Positions 1 through 9,124 of a stretch of DNA of 52,461 nucleotides are shown one piece after another (the first letter of the stretch is position 1; each line of letters begins with the position of its first letter). A model generated the notes under the pieces. That model ran no database searches, was not told the DNA's origin, and saw only the letters and a list, made by a program, of their open reading frames with translations. The translations under genes and the position numbers were made by a program. This stretch comes from Acidobacteriota bacterium (GTDB lineage Bacteria > Acidobacteriota > Terriglobia > Versatilivoradales > Versatilivoraceae), in assembly GCA_028875575.1 (NCBI GenBank), contig JAPPDF010000002.1, positions 1 through 52,461 on the forward strand. The letters run 5' to 3'.

Positions 1-602
1 TCGAGGAACTCCACCTCCAGGGGTTGATTGACGTGGGCGGAGTAGTCGTAGCCGGACGTGCTCTGATCTTCTTCCCAGTGATAAACGAAAGTGTGCGGGT
101 CCAGGGTCGCCAGGACGTATTCCCGGTCAACCTTACCGGGCGGAGGGGATGTGATCACGCCGCCTTCCAGGCGGAATCTCCTGGCGGGCGGCCCCCGATA
201 GCCCGTCTTGCGCACCGTGACCACGTAGTCGCCGTCCGGCAGCCCTGCAAAGGCAAAGCCGCCATCGGGCCCCGGAGCAGTTGTTTCAAGTACTCCGTTG
301 CCGCAAGTGAGCAGCACCCTCACATCGTCAAACGCGCCCGGCCCTTCAACTCCGGACACGTGGCCCATGTAGACTCCGGTGCCAACGCCGCCGTCACTGC
401 AACGGAGCGTGGCATCTCCGCCATCGCCAACGTCGCCGGCCTTGGGGCCGCGGATGCTTTCGTTCTGCCGCTGTCTGTGTTCGAGGTCGGAGACCTGGCC
501 CAGCAGGAATCGCTCGCCGTTGCCGCCAACGACTCCAGCCAGGACAATTGCAATGATCGCAAGGCGAGCGAGGCTGCCCGCAACCCGCTTCGTAAGATTC
601 AT
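1..602 (-). CDS. Secreted protein with carboxypeptidase-regulatory-like domain (3' truncated by window edge)
   Basis: The reading frame is open from an ATG at 602 down to base 1 with no stop, so the gene runs off the left edge; about 200 residues are visible. The protein begins with a basic n-region and a hydrophobic stretch (residues about 8-26, ending near VVGGNG), a Sec signal peptide. Residues about 95-135 (GGFAFAGLPDGDYVVTVRK) match the beta-sandwich pattern of carboxypeptidase-regulatory-like or CNA-B-like domains found in surface proteins. The start was chosen because the signal peptide follows it directly; the ribosome site (GGCAGG) is weak. It is divergent from the next gene. The function is unknown. 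The plus-strand frame opposite it is a shadow. Confidence 0.7.
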   Translation of the reverse strand, partial: MNLTKRVAGSLARLAIIAIVLAGVVGGNGERFLLGQVSDLEHRQRQNESIRGPKAGDVGDGGDATLRCSDGGVGTGVYMGHVSGVEGPGAFDDVRVLLTCGNGVLETTAPGPDGGFAFAGLPDGDYVVTVRKTGYRGPPARRFRLEGGVITSPPPGKVDREYVLATLDPHTFVYHWEEDQSTSGYDYSAHVNQPLEVEFL

Positions 603-992
603 CCTGCCGGCCTGAGCCGGTGCCGGCCGGGACCAGAGTGGACCCGAGGCAATCGCAGGCGCCCGTCCGTGGCCATTCCCGGTCAAACATCTACCGATGA
701 TGATTGGGCGTTCCAAGTTCCTCTTCTCTCAAAGTGATTGCCCAGGGTTAGGGGGCAGGGCTGGCTTGCTCACTATCGGCCGGAAAACTATCAAAATTCA
801 GTGAAATGTGCCACAGATGGCGTGAACAACACGTGGAATCTTGTAGATAGAAGGGGGGGAAAAGAGACAGAATGTCTGAGCCCTTTTGCTGGTTTCTTAA
901 AAATGCCGGCCAGAACGAGCCTCTCTTGCCTCTGCCTTTCTCTCCCAGTCGAGAGCAGGTCGGAGACTGGCTGGACAGTTAGGAGAAAAGTC
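603..992. other. Divergent intergenic region, 390 bp
   Basis: This gap separates two divergent secreted-protein genes and should hold both promoters. The 750-890 part is clearly more AT-rich than the flanks. A weak sigma70-like pair lies on the plus strand (TTGCTC at 766-771, 17-bp spacer, TATCAA at 789-794), about 200 bp upstream of the 993 start. I see no RNA gene or convincing short ORF. An open frame extends upstream from 993 to 738, but the ribosome site and signal peptide place the true start at 993. Confidence 0.4.
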
Positions 993-2348
993 ATGCGAAT
1001 TCTTGAGCGGACAATATGGTGCCTGAGCGGTCTGCTGCTGCTTTCCTCGGCCGTGCTGGCCCAGAATCGGGCAATTGGACTTCACGGGGTCGATCAATGG
1101 CAGACCATGCAGGATCGGATTCGTGCCATCCGGCTCAGCCTGTCCAATCCCACGGCATCCCTGTCGAAGCTTCCGACCCAGGTGGAGCAGGCCAATCAGG
1201 AGGGGCTCGGGGGCGACAACTTCGTCAACATCATTCCCTTCGTGACCAGTGCGAACGGCGCGCGGACCAACATCGGGATCAACAACTTCAGCCAGTCTTC
1301 ACTGGCTCAGGGTGAGAGCCCCTCGGCCAGTGTGGTCATCGGTCTCTACGGCCGCTCCGGAAGCCTGGACCGCACGGGCGCCTTCTCCGTACGGTCGAAT
1401 GAAATGCGTCAGATCAACGGGATCATTAACGCCCTCACTCCGGTACAAGGGGGCGGAGCAGCCACCACCGGCTGGCTGTTGATCTTCTCGGACGAACCGG
1501 TCACCGCCTGGGCCTCCGTCATCCTGGACGAGACCAGCAACGATCCGGCCATGCTGGTTGCCATTGCCGACCAGATCTTCAAGCCCGCGGCTTTTGTCGA
1601 GAGCCAGGGGACACCCTCGAATCCGCTTCTGATCCACTCCTCGGTGAAGAGGGGGGCCTTCAAATCCCGTCTGACCGTGGTCAACATCGGTTCCGGGCAG
1701 GGACGCGTCAGCGTGAAGCTCCATACCCAGAGGGGAGTCCTGCAGGAAACACTGCCGGCCGTCGATCTCGATCCGAGCGGCATGTTCGTCAGCGACGATA
1801 TCCGCATGTCGGTTCCCGGCACTTTCGGGCCAATCACCATCGAGGTTGAGGATCCGGATCCGGAAGATGACGGCATTCCGCGTATTGTCGCCACCTCTCT
1901 GATTGAGAGCACCACCGGGCCCTTTGCCGGATTCCTGCCGGCCTTCGCCCTGCCTCAGCACACCACTCCGGCGATGGCGGGTGTCTGGGAGGGTTCCGTC
2001 ACCGGGGCCAGCACCAATGCCGAGGTGCGACTGACGCTCTACCAGGAAAGGGACATGCTCTACGGAAGACTGGATATCCTCAGCGGCACCTTTCCCACGA
2101 CCGACCGTTTTTTCAGCGTCAAGGGGGACATCATCGAAGGGTCTGTATTGCTGGAGGTTCAGCAGGTGCTGGACGACTGTTCGTCCACTGGCAGGTCGCC
2201 CTGCACGATGTTCGCCTATCGGATGTTCGCCGAGTCTCTCAGCGGCAGTTCCGTGAGCGGCGATACGGTTTACGTCGACCGATCGGACCGTTCCGACAGC
2301 GGCAGCTTCGCGCTGGAAAGGGTCGGAGCCATTTACCCGTCCGAATAG
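993..2348 (+). CDS. Secreted protein of unknown function
   Basis: This is a 451-residue protein. I use the ATG at 993 because AGGAG (981-985) lies just upstream and the first residues form a clean Sec signal peptide (MRILERTIWCLSGLLLLSSAVLAQ, cleavage after VLA or AQ). Two parts can be seen. Residues about 60-320 read as repeated beta-strand sequence typical of exported acidobacterial proteins (NFVNIIPFVTSANGARTNIG, LTVVNIGSGQGRVSVKL). A C-terminal block of about 110 residues begins at MAGVWEGSVTG and resembles a small beta-barrel with a Cys pair (DDCSSTGRSPC). I recognise no catalytic motif. It probably acts in the periplasm or at the surface. It is convergent with the amidohydrolase downstream. 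Confidence 0.75.
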   Translation: MRILERTIWCLSGLLLLSSAVLAQNRAIGLHGVDQWQTMQDRIRAIRLSLSNPTASLSKLPTQVEQANQEGLGGDNFVNIIPFVTSANGARTNIGINNFSQSSLAQGESPSASVVIGLYGRSGSLDRTGAFSVRSNEMRQINGIINALTPVQGGGAATTGWLLIFSDEPVTAWASVILDETSNDPAMLVAIADQIFKPAAFVESQGTPSNPLLIHSSVKRGAFKSRLTVVNIGSGQGRVSVKLHTQRGVLQETLPAVDLDPSGMFVSDDIRMSVPGTFGPITIEVEDPDPEDDGIPRIVATSLIESTTGPFAGFLPAFALPQHTTPAMAGVWEGSVTGASTNAEVRLTLYQERDMLYGRLDILSGTFPTTDRFFSVKGDIIEGSVLLEVQQVLDDCSSTGRSPCTMFAYRMFAESLSGSSVSGDTVYVDRSDRSDSGSFALERVGAIYPSE

Positions 2349-2533
2349 CGTGGTCGGGGGGGACGGAATCGGCAACTCCCCGATGCCGATGCAGGAAACT
2401 CGATTGGGAAGAGAGTTGCAGGACAATGAACTAAAGAAGGACCAGGACGACCCCGTACTATCCTGCCCTGACCGGAGACTGCCATTGACGATTGCGTGAT
2501 TCAGGTGGGGATGATCTCAAGAAACTTCCGTGG

Positions 2534-3616
2534 CTACTTCCGGGAGGCGGGGCCGGACCCGGCGCCACTTTGCCGCCGCTCCCAGTCTCGCACCTTCTTG
2601 TTGGCGGCATCGAAGATGCGCTCGTAGTTGCCGTAGCGGGTCTTGCGGCTGACCGTTTCATCCAACCGGTCCCAGAGAGGCTGGTAGTCCCGATAGGTTT
2701 TCAGGTAAGCATCGAGGTTGGCAGGCGCCACCGAGTCGGTGCCGAATAGGAAACGCTCGGGGTAGGCGTTCAGCAGCTCGGCCCAGGCCCGGACCGACCG
2801 GGGGCTTTCGACCACCCACTTGGCGACTTCGTCCCAGGAGAGGTCGCAATAGACGTGCGGGAGGGCGGGGTCGCGAAAGAGTTCCTCCAGCAACTCCAGG
2901 TGGTTGGGCGTGGGTCCCACGAAACGGCCCAGACCGGAGTGGGCCCAGATGATGGTGGTTTGGGGATGGGCCCTGAATATCTCTTTCAGGGCGTCGAAAT
3001 GGGCCGGCCGGTCGCCCTTGACTGGCCTCACGGTGTTGATGTCGCAGTGCAGGATCACCACCAGCCCCACCTCCCCGGCAAACTTCAGAATCCTGTCCAG
3101 GGCCGGGTTGTGCAGGCCGGCGGTGTGCCCCAGCACCTTGGAGGAGACGAACTCCTTGTGAACGGAGAACTCGCCGATACCGCTGAACACACCGGGATAG
3201 AGGTTCAGCACCCGTCGAATATGGTCGGTTGCGTACATGTCGGTCGGGTTGAAGCCGGTGATCATGGGATCGAAGCGGCGCTGGTCCTGGGGTGAAAGGC
3301 CCCGGTAAGCCTCGGCGACCATGGCATCCACAAAGGAGTAGTAGTAGAGGGCGGAATCCGAAAGAAGATAGTAATCGGGCGCCCGTTCTCCCGACTCGAA
3401 GTAGTCCCACTTCTGCTGCAGCGGAATGCCGAACAGAGCCACGCGGCCCACCCTGTCTCCCATGATCTCCAGAAAGTCCGCCAGGCCGATGCCCCGCTGG
3501 ACGTAGTTGGCAATGTGAAAGTGCGCGTCGTGGAAATCGACCTCCTCGGCCGGCGCCGGCAAAGCCCACAGGGTGCAGCCGGCCAGGATGGCCACGGCTG
3601 TGAACGGTGCTCTCAT
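2534..3616 (-). CDS. Exported amidohydrolase family protein (Amidohydro_2)
   Basis: This 360-residue metal-dependent hydrolase has a TIM-barrel of the amidohydrolase-2 type. The N-terminal metal motif is DAHFHI (residues about 29-34), followed by an HCDIN strand, a WAHSG strand and a late GTDS motif with the barrel's conserved Asp. The start at 3616 is preferred over one 18 codons upstream because AGGAG sits just before it and a signal peptide (AVAILAGCTLWALPAPA) follows, so the enzyme is probably periplasmic. It is the last gene of a three-gene minus-strand operon after a metallophosphoesterase and a cyclase. The substrate is unknown; family members decarboxylate or hydrolyse cyclic acids and lactones. 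Confidence 0.85.
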   Translation of the reverse strand: MRAPFTAVAILAGCTLWALPAPAEEVDFHDAHFHIANYVQRGIGLADFLEIMGDRVGRVALFGIPLQQKWDYFESGERAPDYYLLSDSALYYYSFVDAMVAEAYRGLSPQDQRRFDPMITGFNPTDMYATDHIRRVLNLYPGVFSGIGEFSVHKEFVSSKVLGHTAGLHNPALDRILKFAGEVGLVVILHCDINTVRPVKGDRPAHFDALKEIFRAHPQTTIIWAHSGLGRFVGPTPNHLELLEELFRDPALPHVYCDLSWDEVAKWVVESPRSVRAWAELLNAYPERFLFGTDSVAPANLDAYLKTYRDYQPLWDRLDETVSRKTRYGNYERIFDAANKKVRDWERRQSGAGSGPASRK

Positions 3617-3701
3617 TGGTTTGGTCTCCTGGCTTTCCCGATGTTCCGAATCCCGGCCCGGCGGGAACAAACCCCGGTCGAAGTCGGCACTGGCAGCCGG
3701 C

Positions 3702-4727
3702 TTAGAAAGTGGCGATGGGGTTGAGCGGCGATCCGGTGCCGCCGCCGACCGGCAGCGGGGCCGCCGTGATCAGGAACTCCCAGCGGTTGAGGCGGCGGGC
3801 GGTGGCGCTGAGGGCCTCCAGGTCGCAGTTATCGAAGATGGGAACCCCCATGGCGATGATGGAAAGCTGATGCATGGGTGAGACGATGCCTTCGATGCCC
3901 GAAGGAGCCACCTCGCTGGCGGCATCGCTGCCCAGCAGGGCGATCTCCCGCTGGTGAAACCAGCGGGCGCAGGAAGCGTACATTCCGGCCGCCGTTTCGG
4001 AAACGTCCCAGGCTCCCTTGGCGTCCCGTCTGGCCCAGCGCCCCGTCCGGACCAAAACCACGTCCCCCCGGCCCACTTTCACTCCGGCCTTCTTTTCCCA
4101 GGCGTCCAGATCTTCCGGATAGATCGCTTCTCCCGGTTCCAGAAAGTCGACCCCTTTGAGGGCGGGAATGTCCATCAGGATACCGCGGCTGAAGACGCCG
4201 TCCTTCACCGTCTCAATGCCCAGCTTGTTCGCACCCCCGTCGGTGACCTCCATGCGGGAGAACCCGTTGAACATCTTGCCCCCGTAGAACATGTGGCACA
4301 GGGAGTCCATGTGGGTATGAGCCCAGCCGTGGTATTGCATGCGATAGGCGTCATTGGAGAACATCCCCGGACTCTTGCCGGTCAACAGCATGGCATGCTC
4401 GACCGGGAAGGGATTGTCCACGGACTCTTCCTTCTCGATGTCCCGGGCCAGAGAGACCGAAACGCCTTCCCGAACCAGAGCGGCAGCCTGCTTGCGCTTG
4501 GCCGGAGTAATGAAGTTCAGCGCACCCAACTCATCCGAGTCTCCCCAACGCCCCCAGTTGGACAGCTCTTCCATCCACCGGTCGATATCGGCCTTGGTCA
4601 GGCTGCGGCTGCCCTTTGCCGACATGTCCGGGACCTGAGAAGACCGTTGCCAAAAGAACCAGATCGCCAACAGAGCCACCAGCAAGGCGATGGGCCGCCA
4701 GTAACAGCATCCAAGAGGAATTCTCAT
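3702..4727 (-). CDS. Cyclase family protein (kynurenine-formamidase-like), membrane-anchored
   Basis: This 341-residue protein has the cyclase fold (PF04199; relatives include KynB-type arylformamidase). The metal-binding signature is HTHMDSLCH at residues about 135-143, a variant of the family's HxGTHxDxxxH in which the Gly position is altered. Before the domain comes a basic start and one hydrophobic segment (ALLVALLAIWFFW), so it is probably anchored in the inner membrane or exported. AAGGAG precedes the ATG at 4727. It lies 24 bp after the metallophosphoesterase and 85 bp before the amidohydrolase, which implies co-transcription. Its pairing with an amidohydrolase suggests hydrolysis of a cyclic or N-acyl compound; the substrate is not known. 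Confidence 0.85.
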   Translation of the reverse strand: MRIPLGCCYWRPIALLVALLAIWFFWQRSSQVPDMSAKGSRSLTKADIDRWMEELSNWGRWGDSDELGALNFITPAKRKQAAALVREGVSVSLARDIEKEESVDNPFPVEHAMLLTGKSPGMFSNDAYRMQYHGWAHTHMDSLCHMFYGGKMFNGFSRMEVTDGGANKLGIETVKDGVFSRGILMDIPALKGVDFLEPGEAIYPEDLDAWEKKAGVKVGRGDVVLVRTGRWARRDAKGAWDVSETAAGMYASCARWFHQREIALLGSDAASEVAPSGIEGIVSPMHQLSIIAMGVPIFDNCDLEALSATARRLNRWEFLITAAPLPVGGGTGSPLNPIATF

Positions 4728-4751
4728 TCGACTGTTCTCCTTGATTGACCT

Positions 4752-5537
4752 TCAGGCACGCCGCAGCTCGTCGGCGGTCAGCCGGTGCACCACCGTTCGC
4801 AGTCCCTGTTCTCCAAGGGAGATCACCCGGTAACCGCCCGGCAGCGACACCGACTTTTCGGACCAGGGGCCTTCTCCGAATTGGAATGAGATGGCCGGCA
4901 CCGACATGAAGTGGATGCCCGCGTAGTGAAGGTGGCACTCGAAATGGATGTGGCCGAAAAAGACCGCCTCCACGCATTGGGACCCTTTGAGGATCTCCAG
5001 CAGCGGCTCGGCATTCTTCAACATCAGCGCGTCCATCCAGGAAACACCGCTGGTCAGGGGATGGTGGTGCATGAAGACCAGGGTGGGTTGGCGTTCCCGG
5101 AGCAACCGATCCAGCCATTGGAGTTGCTCCTCCTCCATCCCTCCCCAGACCTCCCCGGGACGGGAGGTGTCCAGCACCACCAGCCGCCATCCCGATCGAT
5201 GCAGGCAGTAGTAGTAGGGATCGTCCCCCGGCTGCTCCTGGTTCAGCAGGTGCCGCCGCAGGCTCCCGCGGTCGTCGTGGTTGCCGACGGCAAAATGGAC
5301 CGGAGGGTCGACCGTTTCCATTTGCGCCTTGAAGAGCCGGTAGGCGGCCTCGGTTTGCTCGGAAACCGAGTCGCCGGTGTAGATGCACAGGTCGGGGCGC
5401 GGCCGGATGGCGTTGATGGAGGCGATGGCGGCCTTCAGGGCGCGGGCGGGCTCCACCCCGTAGATCACGTGGGCAGGATCGCCGAACAGATGAGCGTCGG
5501 AAAAGTGGACGATCGAGAACTCGGAATCGGCGGTCAT
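4752..5537 (-). CDS. Calcineurin-like metallophosphoesterase (CpdA-type)
   Basis: This is a 261-residue cytoplasmic phosphoesterase. All five metal-ligand blocks of the calcineurin-like superfamily are visible in order: DAH near residue 14, GDS near residue 55, GNHDD near residue 85, the HHHP block near residue 156, and GHIH near residue 194. This layout matches class III cyclic nucleotide phosphodiesterases and related enzymes of 250-280 residues. There is no signal peptide. It opens the minus-strand operon with the cyclase and amidohydrolase. The physiological substrate (cyclic nucleotide, nucleotide or phosphodiester) cannot be read from sequence. Confidence 0.88.
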   Translation of the reverse strand: MTADSEFSIVHFSDAHLFGDPAHVIYGVEPARALKAAIASINAIRPRPDLCIYTGDSVSEQTEAAYRLFKAQMETVDPPVHFAVGNHDDRGSLRRHLLNQEQPGDDPYYYCLHRSGWRLVVLDTSRPGEVWGGMEEEQLQWLDRLLRERQPTLVFMHHHPLTSGVSWMDALMLKNAEPLLEILKGSQCVEAVFFGHIHFECHLHYAGIHFMSVPAISFQFGEGPWSEKSVSLPGGYRVISLGEQGLRTVVHRLTADELRRA

Positions 5538-5706
5538 GGCGCAACCCCGGCAGACCGGCGCCGGAAGGTCGATTTCCGAAGCTCCTCGAGTCCGGCTTTT
5601 GGCCCGCCGCCAACTCTATCACGACCCTGAACGGGAGCCAAGTCGACGAAAACAGCGGTCAGCCGGCCGCGGTTGAAGCAGCCCCAAACCTGCCGAGGAG
5701 AAGGGT

Positions 5707-5735
5707 TTGACTTCCCCGGACACCGGCAATATCAT
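5707..5735 (+). promoter_or_regulatory. Candidate sigma70 promoter for the PhyH gene
   Basis: TTGACT at 5707-5712, a 17-bp spacer and TATCAT at 5730-5735 match the sigma70 consensus at five of six positions in each box. The pair lies about 90 bp upstream of the 5825 start and faces the plus-strand catabolic cluster. This is a pattern match only. Confidence 0.45.
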
Positions 5736-5824
5736 TTCCGCCCTGACCGGTCCGGAACCAGAAACAGACCCGCATCCTTGCCCCAAGCCGGCCTCCGCAA
5801 GGACGAGGCCGCGGTGAATGACAC

Positions 5825-6571
5825 ATGCCCAGGCTAAGCCAGCAAACGCTGCAACAGTATCGGCAGCAGGGTTTCGTCCGGGGCGGGAAGATTCTGTCCG
5901 ACAGCGAGCTGGCCCGGTTGCGGGAGGAGATCGACCGACTCATCTCCGGACTGCCGGCGGGAACCCGGCCCGAGAACATGCCGTCGGTGCACTACCGCAA
6001 CCGCTACTTTCTGGATCTCTTCCTCAGCGAGCCCCTGGTGGACATTGCGGAACAGATTCTCGGTCCGGACGTGGCCCTCTTTACCTCCTACGTCATCAGC
6101 AAACGCCCCGCGGACGGGCTGGAGGTGGAGTGGCACCAGGATGCCGCCTTTTTTCCCATCGACCCCATGGAGACCTTCACGGTGTGGCTGGCCGTTGACG
6201 ATTCGGACCGGCAAAACGGATGCATGCAGGTCATCCCGGGATCCCACCGCAACAAGGTGCTCTTGAACCATCGGGTCGACACGGACCGGCACACCACCCT
6301 GCCCCTGGCCTTCCAACAGGTGGATCAGACGCGGGCCGTCGACGTGGAGCTCAAAGCCGGGGAGTTCTCCGCCCACGACGCCTTCCTGTGGCACGGGTCC
6401 AACCCCAACCGTTCCCGGCGGCGACGCTGCGGCATCACCATCAAGTACATTCCGACTTACGTCCGCATCGATCGCACCTTCGTGTCTCCCACCGGGTTCG
6501 ATTGGTCCGGCTTGAGACTCTATCTGGCCCGGGGCCGCCCGGGCGGGCACAATGAATATTTCAACCATTAG
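5825..6571 (+). CDS. Phytanoyl-CoA dioxygenase (PhyH) family protein
   Basis: This 248-residue Fe(II)/2-oxoglutarate-dependent oxygenase uses 2-oxoglutarate and O2 to hydroxylate an organic substrate. The facial triad shows as WHQDAAFF (His-x-Asp, near residues 104-106) and the distal His in AHDAFLWHGSNPNRS (near residue 193), followed by the Arg residues that usually bind 2-oxoglutarate. The length is normal for bacterial PhyH proteins. The ATG at 5825 begins right before the conserved start of the fold; the ribosome site (AAGGACGAGG) is only fair. It leads a same-strand run with the penicillin acylase and downstream enzymes. The substrate is unknown. Confidence 0.88.
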   Translation: MPRLSQQTLQQYRQQGFVRGGKILSDSELARLREEIDRLISGLPAGTRPENMPSVHYRNRYFLDLFLSEPLVDIAEQILGPDVALFTSYVISKRPADGLEVEWHQDAAFFPIDPMETFTVWLAVDDSDRQNGCMQVIPGSHRNKVLLNHRVDTDRHTTLPLAFQQVDQTRAVDVELKAGEFSAHDAFLWHGSNPNRSRRRRCGITIKYIPTYVRIDRTFVSPTGFDWSGLRLYLARGRPGGHNEYFNH

Positions 6572-6709
6572 AATGCATGTCTCGGCCCGCATGGCTCTCC
6601 GCGGTCCGCAGTGTGCTTCCAGCCCAGCGGGCCAGCGGGTAAATCGGCGGCGGCCCGCTTCTCCGGAGCCAGGATACCGGTGGGCGATGACTCAATGCGG
6701 AGTTCCAAA

Positions 6710-9091
6710 ATGAAAAAACCCATTGACGACCGTCTCAGGAGACTTGGGGCGGGCGAGTCCATCCAATCCCTTTGCAAGGCCTCGGGCATGTCGAGGCAGC
6801 AGTTTGATGCCTGGTGGCGGGACGAGATTCGTTCCAGAGTGCCCGAAATGGAAGCTCGTCATGAGCTGGCGGTGAAGCGTCCGGTCCGGATCGAGCGCGA
6901 CTCCTGGGGAATTCCCCACATCTCGGCCGAGGACGACCTGGACCTGTTCTTTGGCTACGGCTTTGCCATGGCCCAGGACCGGCTGTTTCAACTGGACTAC
7001 CTGCGGCGCAAGGGACAGGGAAGGCTGGCCGAGATTCTGGGTCCGGAAGGCAGCGAGTCGGACCTGCTGGTCAGAACCGTGGGGCTGCCGGGCATCGCGG
7101 TCGAGGAGGTGAGCCGCCTCCCGGAAGAGGTAGCCCTCAGGCTCCAGGCCTTTTCGGACGGGATCAACGCCTGGATGGAGCGCACCGCCTCTTCCCTGCC
7201 CATCGAGTTCGACCTGCTCGACTATGAGCCCGAGCCCTGGTCCCCAGCCGGCAGCCTGGCCATACAGGTGGAGTTTCAGTGGTATCTGACGGGCCGCTTC
7301 CCGGTCATCGTCATTCCGGAACTGGCCAAACGCCGCCTCCCGGATCCCGCTCTCTACCGTGCCTTCCTTCAGGGAGAATCCGACGAGGAGAGCATCCTGC
7401 ACACCGGCGACTATACGGCCCGGCCCCGGCAAGCCGGGGCTCATCCGGCGGTGGGCCCCTCCGGCGGGGACCCCTGCGAGGGGGAAGGGAGCAACAACTG
7501 GGCGATCGCCGGATCGAGGACCCGAAGCGGCAAGCCGCTGCTGGCCAGCGATCCCCATATCGCCTTTGCCGCCGTCTCCTGCTGGTATGGAGTGCACCTG
7601 CGCAGTCCCTCCCTCGGTGTGGCCGGCACCGGATACGCGGGTGTTCCGGCCGTGATGATCGGCCGCAACCGGCGCGTTGCCTGGGGGGTTACCAACAACA
7701 TCTGTTCCCAGCGGGACCTCTATCAGGAAAAGACCGATCCCGGCCATCCCGGCTGTTTCCTCCATGACGGAAACTGGGAGCCGGCCCGCGAACGCAACGA
7801 GGAGGTCAGGGTGAAGGGAGCCCCTTCGCTGACTCTGACTGTGCACCATTCCAGAAACGGCCCCATCGTGGACTCGGTGCTGCCGCCGTTGGCGAGGGAT
7901 ACGGGACCGGTGTCGCTCCGCTGGCTGGGCGCCCAAGGCTCGGGATGGCTGCCGGCCTTGCAGCGCATGAACCGCGCCGACAGCGCCGACCAGTTTCGCC
8001 AAGCGTTGAAGGAGTGGATCATGCCGACCTGGAACCTGGTGTTTGCCGACGTGGAAGGGAACATCGGACAGCAGTCCACCGGCAGGATTCCGATCCGCCA
8101 AATCTGGGAAAGAGGCTACCGTCCGGGTTGGGATCCTGCCCACCAGTGGAATGGGCTCATTCCATTCGAGGGCATGCCCGGACTGAAGAATCCGGAACGA
8201 GGCTGGATCGCCAGCGCCAACAACCGGCCGGCTCCCGACGACTACCCCTATCCCCTCTCCGGCACCTGGAGCAGCGGCCACCGGGCCCGCCGGGTTCGCC
8301 AGAGGATCGAAGACAGGAGAGACCTGTCACGGGAGGACCTGGTGGGGATCCAGCACGACGTTCTCTCCCTTCGAGCCCGGGAGTGCCTGCCGCACCTGCT
8401 GCAGATCCTGGACGAGCATGGCCCGGAGAATGAAGAAGCCGTGGAAGAGCTCAGGGGCTGGGACGGCCGCATGGAGACCGACAGCGCCGGCGCCTCCATT
8501 TTCGAGACCTTCTTCACCCACTGGAGCCGCACCGTGGCGGGCGAGCACTTTCCTGAGGACGAGGTGGAGCTGGTTTCGGGGGCCATCGGTGGATTGGCCA
8601 CACAGATGCTCAGGGAAGACCCGGTGGGCTGGTTCGAGCGCCAGCCGCGCCCGAACGCGGTGGTCCGGGCCTGGCGCGCCAGCCTGGCCGAGCTGTCCCG
8701 GCGGATGGGTCCCGAGGTCTCAAGCTGGATCTGGGGACGGGCTCATCGGATTCATCTCAGGCATGTGCTCTCCGGCCGGGGCGATCTGGGACGCCTGCTG
8801 GATCGGGGAGGTCAACCGGTCAAGGGAAACGGGATCACCGTGTGTAATACCGGGTATGACCCCAACTGGGGCGCCACCATGGGGGCCAACTTCCGAATGA
8901 TCGCCGATCTGGGCAGTCCGGAATCGGGCTTGTGGACGGTGGACGCCCAGGGACAGTCGGGACATCCCGGAAGCCCTCACTACGGCGACCAGTTGACCCG
9001 GTGGCTGGGAGCCCGCTACCACTACCTGGCTCTGGAGTCCAGGTCTCCCGACATCAAGACCGGAACCACCTTGAAACCGGCTGGCGGGTAG
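6710..9091 (+). CDS. Penicillin acylase family protein with HTH-like N-terminus
   Basis: This 793-residue Ntn-hydrolase (S45 family) probably hydrolyses an amide bond of an N-acylated compound. The autocatalytic junction is visible: after a linker, GEGSNNWAI places the nucleophile Ser at residue 261, which would become the N-terminus of the beta chain. The alpha-chain motif WGIPHISAED near residue 70 and the ASDPH block after the nucleophile fit the family. I start at 6710 because GGAG (6699-6702) precedes that ATG; an in-frame start at 6611 lacks one. Most relatives are periplasmic with signal peptides, but none is seen here. Residues about 15-40 (IQSLCKASGMSRQQFDAWW) instead look like a transposase-type helix-turn-helix. 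A SelA-like gene follows after 33 bp. Confidence 0.9.
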   Translation: MKKPIDDRLRRLGAGESIQSLCKASGMSRQQFDAWWRDEIRSRVPEMEARHELAVKRPVRIERDSWGIPHISAEDDLDLFFGYGFAMAQDRLFQLDYLRRKGQGRLAEILGPEGSESDLLVRTVGLPGIAVEEVSRLPEEVALRLQAFSDGINAWMERTASSLPIEFDLLDYEPEPWSPAGSLAIQVEFQWYLTGRFPVIVIPELAKRRLPDPALYRAFLQGESDEESILHTGDYTARPRQAGAHPAVGPSGGDPCEGEGSNNWAIAGSRTRSGKPLLASDPHIAFAAVSCWYGVHLRSPSLGVAGTGYAGVPAVMIGRNRRVAWGVTNNICSQRDLYQEKTDPGHPGCFLHDGNWEPARERNEEVRVKGAPSLTLTVHHSRNGPIVDSVLPPLARDTGPVSLRWLGAQGSGWLPALQRMNRADSADQFRQALKEWIMPTWNLVFADVEGNIGQQSTGRIPIRQIWERGYRPGWDPAHQWNGLIPFEGMPGLKNPERGWIASANNRPAPDDYPYPLSGTWSSGHRARRVRQRIEDRRDLSREDLVGIQHDVLSLRARECLPHLLQILDEHGPENEEAVEELRGWDGRMETDSAGASIFETFFTHWSRTVAGEHFPEDEVELVSGAIGGLATQMLREDPVGWFERQPRPNAVVRAWRASLAELSRRMGPEVSSWIWGRAHRIHLRHVLSGRGDLGRLLDRGGQPVKGNGITVCNTGYDPNWGATMGANFRMIADLGSPESGLWTVDAQGQSGHPGSPHYGDQLTRWLGARYHYLALESRSPDIKTGTTLKPAGG

Positions 9092-9124
9092 TTTCGGCGG
9101 CAACCCTAAAGAGAGCGAGTTACC

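Noticed and set aside
24-737. A 237-codon open frame on the plus strand at the left edge
   Set aside because: The minus strand here encodes a signal peptide followed by a regulatory-like beta domain, while the plus frame has no recognisable features.
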